Positions 1 to 8,678 of a stretch of DNA of 32,024 nt are shown here, piece by piece (positions within the stretch are counted from its first letter, which is position 1; each line of letters begins with the position of its first letter). A model generated the notes under the pieces. It saw only the letters and a program-made list of their open reading frames with translations. It did not search any database and was not told the DNA's origin. The stretch lies in contig CBDUZZ010000057.1 in assembly GCA_965371855.1 (NCBI GenBank), positions 1 to 32,024 of the forward strand, written 5' to 3'. The stretch is from JAADEM01 sp965371855. Its GTDB lineage: Bacteria; Bacteroidota; Bacteroidia; Bacteroidales; Marinilabiliaceae. Position numbers and translations under genes: made by a program.

Positions 1-28
1 TCCTCACAGGAGAAGGGAAATTGAGGCT

Positions 29-85
29 AAACACCTCACCCCGGCCCTCTCCTATCTATGAGGAGAGGGCCGGGGTGAGGTGTTT
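29..85. repeat. GC-rich 25-bp inverted repeat (dispersed hairpin or terminator)
   Basis: Positions 29-53 and 61-85 are perfect reverse complements separated by a 7-base loop. The arms are far more GC-rich than the surrounding DNA and the right arm runs into a short T-rich stretch. It could end the transcript of a gene lying to the left of the window. GC-rich hairpins with similar CCTCTCC...GGAGAGG cores are common intergenic elements in Bacteroidota, so this is probably a mobile or dispersed repeat that may also act as a terminator. Confidence 0.7.
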
Positions 86-113
86 TAATAACAGTCTTTT
101 CGTACCCACAAAA

Positions 114-143
114 TTCGTAGTAGAACCAATTTTTATATCTTTG
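114..143 (+). promoter_or_regulatory. Bacteroidota-type promoter of the acyl-CoA ligase gene
   Basis: TATCTTTG at 136-143 matches the Bacteroidota -7 consensus TAnnTTTG exactly. TTCG at 114-117, 18 bases upstream, is a one-mismatch -33 box. The start codon at 171 is about 20 bases past the expected transcription start. This is a match to the known consensus only. Confidence 0.6.
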
Positions 144-170
144 CAACGCTAAATCTGAAAATTATTAACC

Positions 171-2078
171 ATGACAAACATTATTAACTTTTTTGAGAAC
201 AGTGTTAATCAGCACCGGAACAACAACTTTTTATGGGAAAAGCCAAATAAAGAGTATATCCCTCTGACATATTACGAAACACACGCAAAGGTTGAAGAAC
301 TCGCTAATGGTTTTTTAGCCATCGGATTGCAAAAAGGAGATCGTGTTGCCCTGTTATCCGAAGGGCGAAACTACTGGATAATAAGTGAACTGGCTTTACT
401 ATACATAGGTTGCATTAATGTTCCACTGTCAACAAAACTGGAACCAGACAATGATCTGTCTTTCAGACTTAATCACTCTGAAAGCAGATTTATAATTACT
501 TCTGCAAATCAATTAGCCAAAATACGAACTGTAAAACCTCAGCTAAAATCTATTGAGAAAACTATTGTAATAGATAATTTAGATGATTTACATGACGATG
601 AAATGTATATGTCATCTGTTATCAAGCAAGGGAAAAAACTACGGGAACAACAACCGGAACTCCTGACACAGCGAAAATCAGAGGTTCTTCCTTCTGATGT
701 GGCAAATATAGTGTACACTTCAGGCACAACTGCTGACCCCAAAGGCATTATGCTTACACACCGCAATTACACTTCTAATATTGAGCAGGCATTTAGTTAT
801 ATTAATATTCCTGAAAATTATATAACATTAGTTGTTTTACCATGGGATCATGCATTTGCACACACTGCTTCGTTATACGCATTTATGTATAAAGGTGCAG
901 CTATTGCCGCGGTAAAAGCAGGAGCTACACCAATGGAGACGCTCAAAAATTTCACAATCAACATGCTTGAAATAAAGCCACATGTTTTAATGAGTGTTCC
1001 TGCTCTGGCAAAAAACTTTGTAAAGAACATCGAGAAAGGTATTCAATCAAAAGGGAAATTCACATATAAACTGTTTAAGGCCGGATTATCTGTTGCATAC
1101 TGGTATAACGGAAATGGAGAAAACAGAGGCAAAGGAGTAAAAGTTCTTGCCAAACCATTGTATTCATTTTTCAAAGTATTGATATTTAATAAAATCAAAG
1201 AAAAGTTTGGCGGTAACCTCCAGTATTTTATCGGTGGCGGTGCACTGCTTGACATTGAACTTCAGAGGTTTTTTTACGCGATAGGAATGCCAATGTATCA
1301 GGGATACGGCCTTAGCGAAGCATCTCCTATTATTTCAGGCAATACACCTAAGCACCACAAGTTGGGCACTTCAGGAAAAACATTGAATGGCATTGAAGTA
1401 ATTATATGCGATGAAGAGGGTAATAAACTGCCTATTGGAGAAAAAGGTGAGATTGTTATTAAAGGTGAAAATGTGATGGCCGGTTACTGGAAAAATGAAG
1501 AGGCAACAAAGGATACTATTAAAGATGATTGGTTATACACCGGTGATTTAGGCTACCTTGACAAAGACACCTATCTTTATGTACTTGGGCGCTTTAAAAG
1601 CCTGTTAATAGCTGCAGATGGTGAAAAATACAGCCCTGAAGGTATTGAAGAAACAATTATTGACAATAGCGACTTCATTGATCAGCTTGTTCTGCACAAC
1701 AACCAAAATCCTTATACCATAGCACTTATCGTTCCAAGCAAAGATAAAATATCAAGTTGGACAAAATCCCATAATAAGGACATTAGTTCCGAAGAGGCTC
1801 TTTCTGAAGTACTGCAGCTTATAATGGATGATATTAATATATATAGAACAGGCCATTCTAAGAATTTGTTCCCTCAAAGATGGCTTCCTTCTACTACTAT
1901 TATCCTACCGGAATCTTTTACAGAGCATAATAAATTACTAAATAGCACAATGAAAGTTGTAAGAAACAAAATTGAAGATTATTTTAAAGATGATATTGAC
2001 TTCTTATATACACCTGAAAGTAAAAAGTTTATTAAAAATCGAAATATTTCTAACTTAAAAGCTTTCATGGAAAATTAA
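171..2078 (+). CDS. Long-chain acyl-CoA synthetase (AMP-forming)
   Basis: This 635-residue protein belongs to the ANL (adenylate-forming) superfamily and would activate fatty acids to acyl-CoA through an acyl-adenylate. The phosphate-binding signature YTSGTTADPKG lies at about residues 182-192. A GYGLSEASP adenine-binding motif follows in the middle, then YTGDLGYLD and LGRFKSLLIAADGEKYSPEGIEE in the hinge and C-terminal lid. Length and motif order match the long-chain (FadD15/FAA1-like) subgroup that Bacteroidota use in place of classical FadD. It has no signal peptide and is probably cytosolic or membrane-associated. The start follows a good promoter, and no better in-frame ATG competes with it. 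cutC follows after 13 bases, so the two are likely co-transcribed. The chain-length preference cannot be read from sequence. Confidence 0.93.
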   Translation: MTNIINFFENSVNQHRNNNFLWEKPNKEYIPLTYYETHAKVEELANGFLAIGLQKGDRVALLSEGRNYWIISELALLYIGCINVPLSTKLEPDNDLSFRLNHSESRFIITSANQLAKIRTVKPQLKSIEKTIVIDNLDDLHDDEMYMSSVIKQGKKLREQQPELLTQRKSEVLPSDVANIVYTSGTTADPKGIMLTHRNYTSNIEQAFSYINIPENYITLVVLPWDHAFAHTASLYAFMYKGAAIAAVKAGATPMETLKNFTINMLEIKPHVLMSVPALAKNFVKNIEKGIQSKGKFTYKLFKAGLSVAYWYNGNGENRGKGVKVLAKPLYSFFKVLIFNKIKEKFGGNLQYFIGGGALLDIELQRFFYAIGMPMYQGYGLSEASPIISGNTPKHHKLGTSGKTLNGIEVIICDEEGNKLPIGEKGEIVIKGENVMAGYWKNEEATKDTIKDDWLYTGDLGYLDKDTYLYVLGRFKSLLIAADGEKYSPEGIEETIIDNSDFIDQLVLHNNQNPYTIALIVPSKDKISSWTKSHNKDISSEEALSEVLQLIMDDINIYRTGHSKNLFPQRWLPSTTIILPESFTEHNKLLNSTMKVVRNKIEDYFKDDIDFLYTPESKKFIKNRNISNLKAFMEN

Positions 2079-2091
2079 AATACAACAAATA

Positions 2092-2865
2092 ATGAACCTT
2101 ACATTTGAAATCAGCATAGACAGCGTACAATCAGCAAAAAATGCCGAACGAGCCGGTGCACAAAGAGTTGAATTGTGTGCCGGTTTAATTGAAGGGGGTA
2201 CAACTCCCAGCATTGGAACTATTAAAACAGTACGTAAACACATTAACATACAACTGTTTGTAATCATAAGACCCAGAGGTGGTGATTTTTTATATACTGA
2301 CGATGAATTCGATGTAATGTGTAATGATATTTTAGAAGCAAAGAAAAACGGAGCTGATGGCATCGTGTCAGGAATATTAACTCCCGAAGGAGAGATAGAT
2401 ATAGAAAAAACAAAAAAAATGGTTGAATTAACATATCCATTACCTTTCACTTTTCACAGAGCATTTGATATGTGTAAGAACCCGCATGAAGCATTAGAGC
2501 AACTTATTGAAATAAAAGTTTCCAAAATATTAACATCAGGACAAGAGCAATCAGCAGAATCAGGTGCTGATTTAATTTCAGAATTTGTTAAAAAAGCCGA
2601 TAAACGCATAACCATCATGCCCGGGGCAGGTATTAATGTAAATAACATCATTCCTCTCATAAAAAAAACAAAAGCAACAGAGTATCATTTTTCAGGGAAA
2701 AAGCCTTTCCCTTCAAAAATGATTTTTATAAATAAAAACATTAATATGGGTAGTTCAAATAATATTGATGAATATTCAATAATGAGATCAGATTATGACA
2801 CTATTCTTTCAGTAATTACAAAAGGAAATAGTTTCTTACAAAAGAAAAATGGTACTATTATGTAA
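2092..2865 (+). CDS. cutC: CutC family protein
   Basis: This 257-residue protein matches the CutC TIM-barrel family along its whole length. The N-terminal ERAGAQRVELCAGLIEGGTTPS region, the IRPRGGDFLY strand and the FHRAFD motif are all present. CutC was named for copper homeostasis in Escherichia coli, but that role has been disputed and the biochemical function is unsettled, so a copper role here is not assured. It has no signal peptide and is expected to be cytosolic. It starts 13 bases after the acyl-CoA ligase gene and probably shares its transcript. No terminator hairpin is visible in the 137 bases before the next gene. Confidence 0.9.
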   Translation: MNLTFEISIDSVQSAKNAERAGAQRVELCAGLIEGGTTPSIGTIKTVRKHINIQLFVIIRPRGGDFLYTDDEFDVMCNDILEAKKNGADGIVSGILTPEGEIDIEKTKKMVELTYPLPFTFHRAFDMCKNPHEALEQLIEIKVSKILTSGQEQSAESGADLISEFVKKADKRITIMPGAGINVNNIIPLIKKTKATEYHFSGKKPFPSKMIFINKNINMGSSNNIDEYSIMRSDYDTILSVITKGNSFLQKKNGTIM

Positions 2866-3002
2866 AAAAAACGTCAATCTGTAAACTTTTTTTCATTTAT
2901 AACGTAAGTTTTTTAATATTTGTAGTAATACTATTTTCAAATCATTAAACTTTTTTACATTTTTACATTCTAATAATTGTAAATTAACAAATAATTAGAC
3001 GT

Positions 3003-3809
3003 ATGTCATCGGGATTTAGATATTTTATCACACTATTTATAATAATCACTCTTTCATTTGTTTCGCATGCCCAATATAGAAAAAGCTCTAATATATGGGA
3101 AGGCTTTAGAGTTACGCCAATGGTAGGAGCTAATTTCTTCTATGGTGATTTAGTTGATAAATCAACAACAAGTTATTCAGGAGGTGCAATCGCTGACCGT
3201 GAAATAAACACATACTTGTCAGGACGCTTTCAACTTATGGGTGGAAAGATGAAAGGTGAACAGTCTGTTCAAGGCGTAATATCTGCTGATTTTACCAACA
3301 TGTATATAGATGCCGGACTTGGTGTTTCTTTCAAACCCCTTAACTTAATATTAGGATATTACAAACAACGCTCTTTTAATCCCTATATCTTTACTCAGTT
3401 TGGTATAATTTATTATAATGCAACTGAGAAATTTCACAACGGTTATCCAGTCCCAAATAGACCAGACAGGCTAACATCAGGAATATCGCCAATTATATCA
3501 TTTGGCCCCGGAGTATCATATTGGTTAACTCCACGACTTAGTATTAATGCTGAATTAAATGGTACTTATGTTTTTGGAGATGAAGTTGACGGACATAAAG
3601 AGTGGGAAGAACCGGATGGAACTATTCGCCAAACAGAATCAAACGATTATTATTACACAGTTACTGTAGGTGTTTCGTTCTTGATAAACGATTCAAAATG
3701 GAAAAACTCACCTAAATATAACAGAAAAGCATACTTAAAAACTCGCTCTACATATAAAAAAGGAAGTTCAAAAAAACACAGACCACCCAAGCGTAAGAAA
3801 CGCAGATAA
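3003..3809 (+). CDS. Outer-membrane beta-barrel protein with a basic C-terminal tail
   Basis: This 268-residue protein has a signal peptide (MSSGFRYFITLFIIITLSFV..., cleavage likely after SHA before QYRK). Its body is rich in alternating aromatic and small residues typical of a small outer-membrane barrel, for example GANFFYGDLVDKS near the start and DYYYTVTVGVSFLIND as the last strand. After the last strand comes a strongly basic tail: 18 of the final 38 residues (about 231-268) are Lys or Arg, ending in PPKRKKRR. Barrel proteins normally end near an aromatic residue of the last strand, so this tail is unusual. It may sit in the periplasm and contact peptidoglycan or other anionic polymers, which is inference. 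I cannot assign a specific function. A strong terminator follows. Confidence 0.8.
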   Translation: MSSGFRYFITLFIIITLSFVSHAQYRKSSNIWEGFRVTPMVGANFFYGDLVDKSTTSYSGGAIADREINTYLSGRFQLMGGKMKGEQSVQGVISADFTNMYIDAGLGVSFKPLNLILGYYKQRSFNPYIFTQFGIIYYNATEKFHNGYPVPNRPDRLTSGISPIISFGPGVSYWLTPRLSINAELNGTYVFGDEVDGHKEWEEPDGTIRQTESNDYYYTVTVGVSFLINDSKWKNSPKYNRKAYLKTRSTYKKGSSKKHRPPKRKKRR

Positions 3810-3819
3810 CAATATTAAT

Positions 3820-3843
3820 AAAAGGCCTTTAAAAAGGCCTTTT
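3820..3843 (+). terminator. Rho-independent terminator after the barrel-protein gene
   Basis: AAAAGGCCTTT and AAAGGCCTTTT form a near-continuous inverted repeat ending in a T-run, 11 bases past the stop codon. It lies only 26 bases before the uvrB start, so uvrB must rely on read-through or on a promoter embedded in or just beside this hairpin. Confidence 0.8.
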
Positions 3844-3869
3844 CTAATTTAAACTCTGGAAAAAGGTGT

Positions 3870-5888
3870 ATGGATTTTAAAATAATATCCTCATTTACTC
3901 CTACTGGCGATCAACCCGAAGCAATAGAACAACTTACGACGGGTATTAACTTCGGCACTCCACACCAAACATTGCTGGGAGTTACCGGATCAGGAAAAAC
4001 TTTCACTATAGCTAATGTTATTGAAAGAGTTCAGAAACCCACTCTTATTCTTTCTCATAATAAAACATTAGCAGCTCAATTGTACGGAGAGTTTAAGACC
4101 TTTTTCCCCGACAATGCGGTTGAATATTTTGTTTCTTATTACGATTATTATCAACCTGAAGCATATCTTTCAGTTACCGATACATATATAGAAAAAGACC
4201 TTTCGATAAACAAAGAGATAGAAAAATTACGTTTAAGTACAACATCAGCTTTACTATCCGGCAGAAAAGATGTTATTGTTGTTTCATCTGTATCATGTCT
4301 GTACGGAATTGGGAATCCGAAAGATTTTCACGAAGGAACAATAAATGTTAAAGTAGGCCAATTAATAGGAAGAAATGTTTTCCTGAGAAAATTGGTTGAT
4401 AGTTTATATTCAAGAAATGAGGTTGCTTTTAACAGGGGCAATTTCCGGGTGAAAGGTGATACCGTTGAAATATTTCTGGCATATGCCGATTATGCTTACA
4501 GGGTGATTTTCTGGGGAGATGAAATCGAAACTCTTGAAAAATTTGATCCTTTAACAGGAGTAAAGATTGGTATTGTTGATGAAGCATTGATATACCCTGC
4601 AAATATTTTTGTCACATCTAAAAACAGAGTTCAGGAAGCCATACGAGAAATTCAGGATGATATGGTAAAACAGGTAGAATTCTTCAAATCAATAGATAAA
4701 CACCTTGAAGCAAAAAGGCTTGAAGAAAGGACAACGTATGACCTGGAGATGATACGGGAATTGGGATATTGCCCCGGAATTGAAAATTATTCCCGTTACT
4801 TCGATGGCAGACAACCCGGCTCCAGACCATTCTGTTTATTGGATTATTTCCCTAAAGACTTTCTGTTTGTTGTGGACGAAAGCCATGTTACAATGCCACA
4901 AGTACGAGCTATGTATGGAGGCGATCGGTCGAGAAAAGAGAATCTGGTTGAATACGGCTTCCGACTGCCGGCAGCAATGGATAATCGCCCGTTAAGATTT
5001 GAAGAGCTGGAGCAAATTGTGAATCAAACAATCTATGCAAGTGCCACGCCGGCAGATTATGAACTGGAAAAGAGCGGTGGCGTTATAGTAGAACAAGTAA
5101 TCAGACCTACGGGACTTCTTGACCCTCTGATTGAAGTACGGCCTTCATTAAATCAGATTGATGACCTTATAAATGAAATCAGCATACGTGTTGAAAACAG
5201 TGAGAGAGTACTGGTCACCACTCTTACAAAGCGAATGGCCGAAGAGTTAACTAAGTATTTTCTGAAAATGTCAATTAAATGTGAATACATCCATTCAGAT
5301 GTAGAAACTCTTAAGCGTGTTGAAATAATGGAAAACCTCCGCAAGGGAACTTTTGATGTGTTAATTGGAGTCAACCTGTTGAGAGAAGGCCTGGACCTGC
5401 CTGAAGTATCATTGGTAGCCATTCTCGATGCCGATAAAGAGGGTTTTCTGAGGTCTGAACGTTCACTCACCCAAACATCCGGAAGAGCTGCCAGAAACCT
5501 AAATGGCAAAGTAATAATGTATGCTGATACTATTACTAAATCGATGCAGGCTACAATTGATGCTACCAACCACAGAAGAGAAAAACAGATAGCCTATAAC
5601 CAAAAAAATAACATTACTCCACAAGCAATAAAAAGAGAGTCTTCCAGCATCCTTGATAAAACAGGACAAAAAGAGGTCACACCATATTATGAACCAAATA
5701 ATCCTGACATTGCAGCTGACCCTGTTGTTGGATACATGAATGCAGAAGCAATAAAGAAGACTATTGAGAAAACTAAAAAATCTATGCAAAAAGCGGCTAA
5801 AGAACTTGATTTTATCTCAGCAGCACAATATAGAGATGAAATGTTTAAGCTGCAGGAGCTTCTGAAATATAAATCCCCAAAAACCTGA
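3870..5888 (+). CDS. uvrB: Excinuclease ABC subunit B (UvrB)
   Basis: This 672-residue protein is the DNA-damage verification helicase of nucleotide excision repair, acting with UvrA and UvrC. Walker A GVTGSGKT is at residues 37-44. The beta-hairpin region containing YYDYYQPEAY, which inserts between DNA strands, follows. The Walker B motif is VVDESH, and QTSGRAARN is helicase motif VI. The C-terminal UVR motif (about residues 630-668) is intact and would contact UvrC. The length is standard. The annotated start leaves the expected short lead before the TPTGDQPEAI motif. The gene converges on the sigma factor gene across a shared terminator. Confidence 0.98.
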   Translation: MDFKIISSFTPTGDQPEAIEQLTTGINFGTPHQTLLGVTGSGKTFTIANVIERVQKPTLILSHNKTLAAQLYGEFKTFFPDNAVEYFVSYYDYYQPEAYLSVTDTYIEKDLSINKEIEKLRLSTTSALLSGRKDVIVVSSVSCLYGIGNPKDFHEGTINVKVGQLIGRNVFLRKLVDSLYSRNEVAFNRGNFRVKGDTVEIFLAYADYAYRVIFWGDEIETLEKFDPLTGVKIGIVDEALIYPANIFVTSKNRVQEAIREIQDDMVKQVEFFKSIDKHLEAKRLEERTTYDLEMIRELGYCPGIENYSRYFDGRQPGSRPFCLLDYFPKDFLFVVDESHVTMPQVRAMYGGDRSRKENLVEYGFRLPAAMDNRPLRFEELEQIVNQTIYASATPADYELEKSGGVIVEQVIRPTGLLDPLIEVRPSLNQIDDLINEISIRVENSERVLVTTLTKRMAEELTKYFLKMSIKCEYIHSDVETLKRVEIMENLRKGTFDVLIGVNLLREGLDLPEVSLVAILDADKEGFLRSERSLTQTSGRAARNLNGKVIMYADTITKSMQATIDATNHRREKQIAYNQKNNITPQAIKRESSSILDKTGQKEVTPYYEPNNPDIAADPVVGYMNAEAIKKTIEKTKKSMQKAAKELDFISAAQYRDEMFKLQELLKYKSPKT

Positions 5889-5903
5889 GGTTAATGGGGA
5901 TTT
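5871..5903. terminator. Bidirectional terminator between uvrB and the sigma factor gene
   Basis: AAATCCCCA (5871-5879) pairs with TGGGGATTT (5895-5903), and an inner AACC/GGTT pair extends the stem. The hairpin overlaps the last codons of uvrB and serves both converging genes, with A/T-rich flanks on each side. Confidence 0.75.
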
Positions 5904-5924
5904 ATATTTACTTAAGCTTTTTCT

Positions 5925-6785
5925 CTATCCTAAATAAGATTTTAAAAGTTTACTACGAGAAGTATGTCTTAACCGACGAATTGCCTTTTCCTTAATCTGA
6001 CGAACCCTTTCACGAGTCAATCCAAATCTTTCGCCAATCTCTTCAAGAGTCATATCCTGACAACCGATTCCAAAAAATAATTTAATAATATCACTTTCAC
6101 GTTCTGTTAATGTTGCCAATGCTCTCTCTATTTCACGAGCCAATGATTCATTTATCAAAGCTCTGTCAGCACTGGGAGAGTCATTATTTACCAACACATC
6201 CAGAAGACTGTTATCCTCTCCCTCTACAAAAGGAGCATCAACAGATATATGGCGACCTGAAACACGCAAGGTGTCAGAAACTTTTTCTGCAGGCAACTCC
6301 AATTTCTCAGCTAACTCATCTGGCGATGGTTTACGCTCATTCTCCTGTTCAAACTTTGAATAAGCTTTATTTATTTTATTTAAAGAGCCAACCTGATTTA
6401 ATGGCAAACGAACAATACGCGACTGCTCTGCTAAAGCTTGCAGTATTGATTGACGTATCCACCATACAGCATAGGAGATAAATTTGAATCCCCTTGTTTC
6501 GTCAAACTTTTCTGCAGCCTTTATCAACCCAAGGTTTCCTTCATTAATTAAATCCGGCAGGCTCAATCCCTGATTTTGATACTGTTTTGCAACTGAAACC
6601 ACGAAACGAAGATTAGCACGTGTTAATTTCTCAAGAGCTAATTGATCTCCTTTTTTTATTCGCTGAGCTAATTCAACTTCCTCTTCAACGGATATTAACT
6701 CTTCACGTCCAATCTCTTGTAAATACTTATCCAACGATGCGCTCTCACGATTCGTTATGGATTTTGTTATTTTTAGTTGTCTCAT
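5925..6785 (-). CDS. rpoD: Primary RNA polymerase sigma factor (RpoD/SigA)
   Basis: At 286 residues this is the compact primary sigma factor typical of Bacteroidota, lacking a long region 1.1. Region 1.2 is at about residues 14-45. Region 2 runs from about 50 to 120, with the core-binding DLINEGNLGLIKAAEKFD and the melting/-10-recognition helix ending FISYAVWWIRQSI. Region 3 spans about 130-205, and region 4 about 220-282 with the helix-turn-helix MTLEEIGERFGLTRERVRQIK. In this phylum the protein reads TTTG/TAnnTTTG promoters rather than TTGACA/TATAAT, which agrees with the promoter boxes seen here. It lies 73 bases downstream of the htrA gene and has its own promoter candidate. Confidence 0.97.
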   Translation of the reverse strand: MRQLKITKSITNRESASLDKYLQEIGREELISVEEEVELAQRIKKGDQLALEKLTRANLRFVVSVAKQYQNQGLSLPDLINEGNLGLIKAAEKFDETRGFKFISYAVWWIRQSILQALAEQSRIVRLPLNQVGSLNKINKAYSKFEQENERKPSPDELAEKLELPAEKVSDTLRVSGRHISVDAPFVEGEDNSLLDVLVNNDSPSADRALINESLAREIERALATLTERESDIIKLFFGIGCQDMTLEEIGERFGLTRERVRQIKEKAIRRLRHTSRSKLLKSYLG

Positions 6786-6804
6786 ATGCTTTAAAAATGT
6801 CGCG

Positions 6805-6838
6805 CGAAATTATAACAATTTTGTTGAACATACAACAA
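6805..6838 (-). promoter_or_regulatory. rpoD promoter candidate overlapping a TTGTTG-N6-CAACAA inverted repeat
   Basis: On the minus strand TAATTTCG (6812-6805) is a one-mismatch -7 box, and a TTG at 6835-6833 lies 20 bases upstream as the -33 element. The -33 element falls inside the inverted repeat TTGTTG-AACATA-CAACAA (6821-6838), a plausible operator. It sits in the 73-base gap between htrA and rpoD. No regulator is identified. Confidence 0.4.
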
Positions 6839-6858
6839 TTCCTTGATATTTCTCACAT

Positions 6859-8310
6859 CTACTCTACAATATTTATACCATAATAAACAACTCTGCCGTT
6901 GGGATAAATACCTGTGAGAAACAATCCTTCATCTGCCATAGTAAGTACTCGTCTTAAATCCTCAACCGAAGTTATAGGAACACGATTTGCCTTTGTAATA
7001 ATATATCCCTCTCTTAAACCTCCGGTTTTAAGTGACCCGTCGTAAAGCTTTGTTACCTGAACACCGGCACGAATACCAAGTTTTTTCCTAATATTTGCCG
7101 GAACATCACCTATCTCAGCACCCAACAACCGTTGTATATCATTCCCCTTAGCAAGTACTGTTGTACCTCTCAAGTTACGCAAAGTTACGGTAAATTGCTT
7201 CTTTTTTCCATTCTTTTTTACAAGAATATTCAATTTATCTCCGGGTCGATGTTTTCCAACTTGTTCCTGTAATTCAGGTACCGAATTAACAACATCACCA
7301 TCAATACTTAATATAACATCACCGGCTCTAATACCTGCATCGAAAGCAGCCCCGGGTTGTGTAACATTAGCAACAAAAACCCCTTCAATTTTATCCAGAT
7401 CATGTTTATCAACAATTTCTTTATTAACACCCTGTATTTTAACTCCAAGAATCGCCCTTTGAACAACGCCGAATTCCATTAAATCGACAACTACTTTCTT
7501 TGCAATATTAACAGGAACTGCAAATGAATAACCGGTATATGAACCTGTACGGGATGCAATAGCTGTATTGATTCCGACCAATTCACCTTTTTGATTTACC
7601 AGTGCACCACCACTGTTTCCAGGATTAACCGCCGCATCAGTTTGAATAAATGCTTCGATACCAAATGGTGTATTCTGATTTGCCAAAATATTAATGCTAC
7701 GTGCCTTAGCGCTAACAATGCCGGCAGTTACTGTAGATGTTAAATTAAACGGATTACCTACAGCCAAAACCCACTCCCCAACTTTCAAGTCATCAGAATC
7801 ACCATATTTCAGATATTTCAGATTATCAGCATCTATCTTCAATAGTGCAACATCGGTTGTAGGATCAGCTCCTATAAGCTTTGCTTCAAAAGTACGTTTA
7901 TCATTCAGTATCACCTCAATCTCCTGAGCACCATCAACAACATGATTATTTGTCACAATGTAACCATCATTAGTGATGATTACCCCTGAACCTGAGCCTA
8001 TAACAGGTTGAATTTGAACACCTCCACCCTGACCAAAAAAGAAATCATACAAAGGATTACCATAATAGGTAGTTTCATGTGATTTGGTCATAACATGAAC
8101 CACTGCATGAACGGAATGAGCAGCTGCTCCGGTAAGATCGACAACTCCCGCCTGTTGACCGGAATACGATGCAAACGTAGCAGGAACATCATGTTTTTCA
8201 ATAGTAATTATCTTTGGTTCTGGTTCAAAAAGCAAAGAGTATGCATAAACTCCTATCAATGCACTAAATACGGCAATGATAACTGTGTAAAGTATCTTTT
8301 TAGTATCCAT
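6859..8310 (-). CDS. HtrA/DegP-type periplasmic serine protease, two PDZ domains
   Basis: This 483-residue protein is a family S1C protease for envelope protein quality control. An N-terminal hydrophobic segment (about residues 6-27) is a signal peptide or membrane anchor; there is no obvious cleavage site, so it may stay tethered. The catalytic triad is visible: H123 in NNHVVDG, D153 in TTDVALLKI and S233 in GNSGGAL. The first PDZ domain is at about residues 285-380 and a shorter, more divergent second one at about 395-475. The residue 85-100 loop is rich in Gly and Phe. The gene is upstream of rpoD on the same strand. Transcription of the two could be partly coupled, although rpoD appears to have its own promoter. 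Confidence 0.93.
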   Translation of the reverse strand: MDTKKILYTVIIAVFSALIGVYAYSLLFEPEPKIITIEKHDVPATFASYSGQQAGVVDLTGAAAHSVHAVVHVMTKSHETTYYGNPLYDFFFGQGGGVQIQPVIGSGSGVIITNDGYIVTNNHVVDGAQEIEVILNDKRTFEAKLIGADPTTDVALLKIDADNLKYLKYGDSDDLKVGEWVLAVGNPFNLTSTVTAGIVSAKARSINILANQNTPFGIEAFIQTDAAVNPGNSGGALVNQKGELVGINTAIASRTGSYTGYSFAVPVNIAKKVVVDLMEFGVVQRAILGVKIQGVNKEIVDKHDLDKIEGVFVANVTQPGAAFDAGIRAGDVILSIDGDVVNSVPELQEQVGKHRPGDKLNILVKKNGKKKQFTVTLRNLRGTTVLAKGNDIQRLLGAEIGDVPANIRKKLGIRAGVQVTKLYDGSLKTGGLREGYIITKANRVPITSVEDLRRVLTMADEGLFLTGIYPNGRVVYYGINIVE

Positions 8311-8678
8311 AGTTATAAAGTTTTATTTGTTCCTCTAAAAATACGAATTTTATTGTTGCAAACCCTGTGCCGCTATTAATTTAACTTGAACTTAACATTC
8401 CTTAATGACTTTTGATGTATCTTTTTATGTTGATTTTTTGTTTATCTGTTCTTCTGTATATTTGAGCTTTTTACGTTTCATATTTTTAATTGCCAACTTT
8501 GCTATTTAGTATCATTAACTATGAGTCATAAATTTATATCTTTACAGCCTGAACTGCAATGCCGTCAGGTTAAGAAGCATATTACAGCTTCCGGTTTACC
8601 GGATAAAACCCATTTTAACTTTTCGTTTTGCAAAAGCACTATAGATAATCGAATAAACAAATACTCAGATACTCAACC
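8311..8678. other. Divergent intergenic region between the htrA and dapF genes
   Basis: This 368-base AT-rich gap separates divergent genes and must hold both promoters. For dapF the best -7 candidate is TATCTTTA at 8537-8544 (one mismatch), without a convincing -33 box. For htrA no exact TAnnTTTG box was found on the minus strand. I see no RNA gene, hairpin of note or repeat. A 53-codon reading frame from 8521 ends across the dapF start codon but probably begins upstream of the transcription start. Confidence 0.5.
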
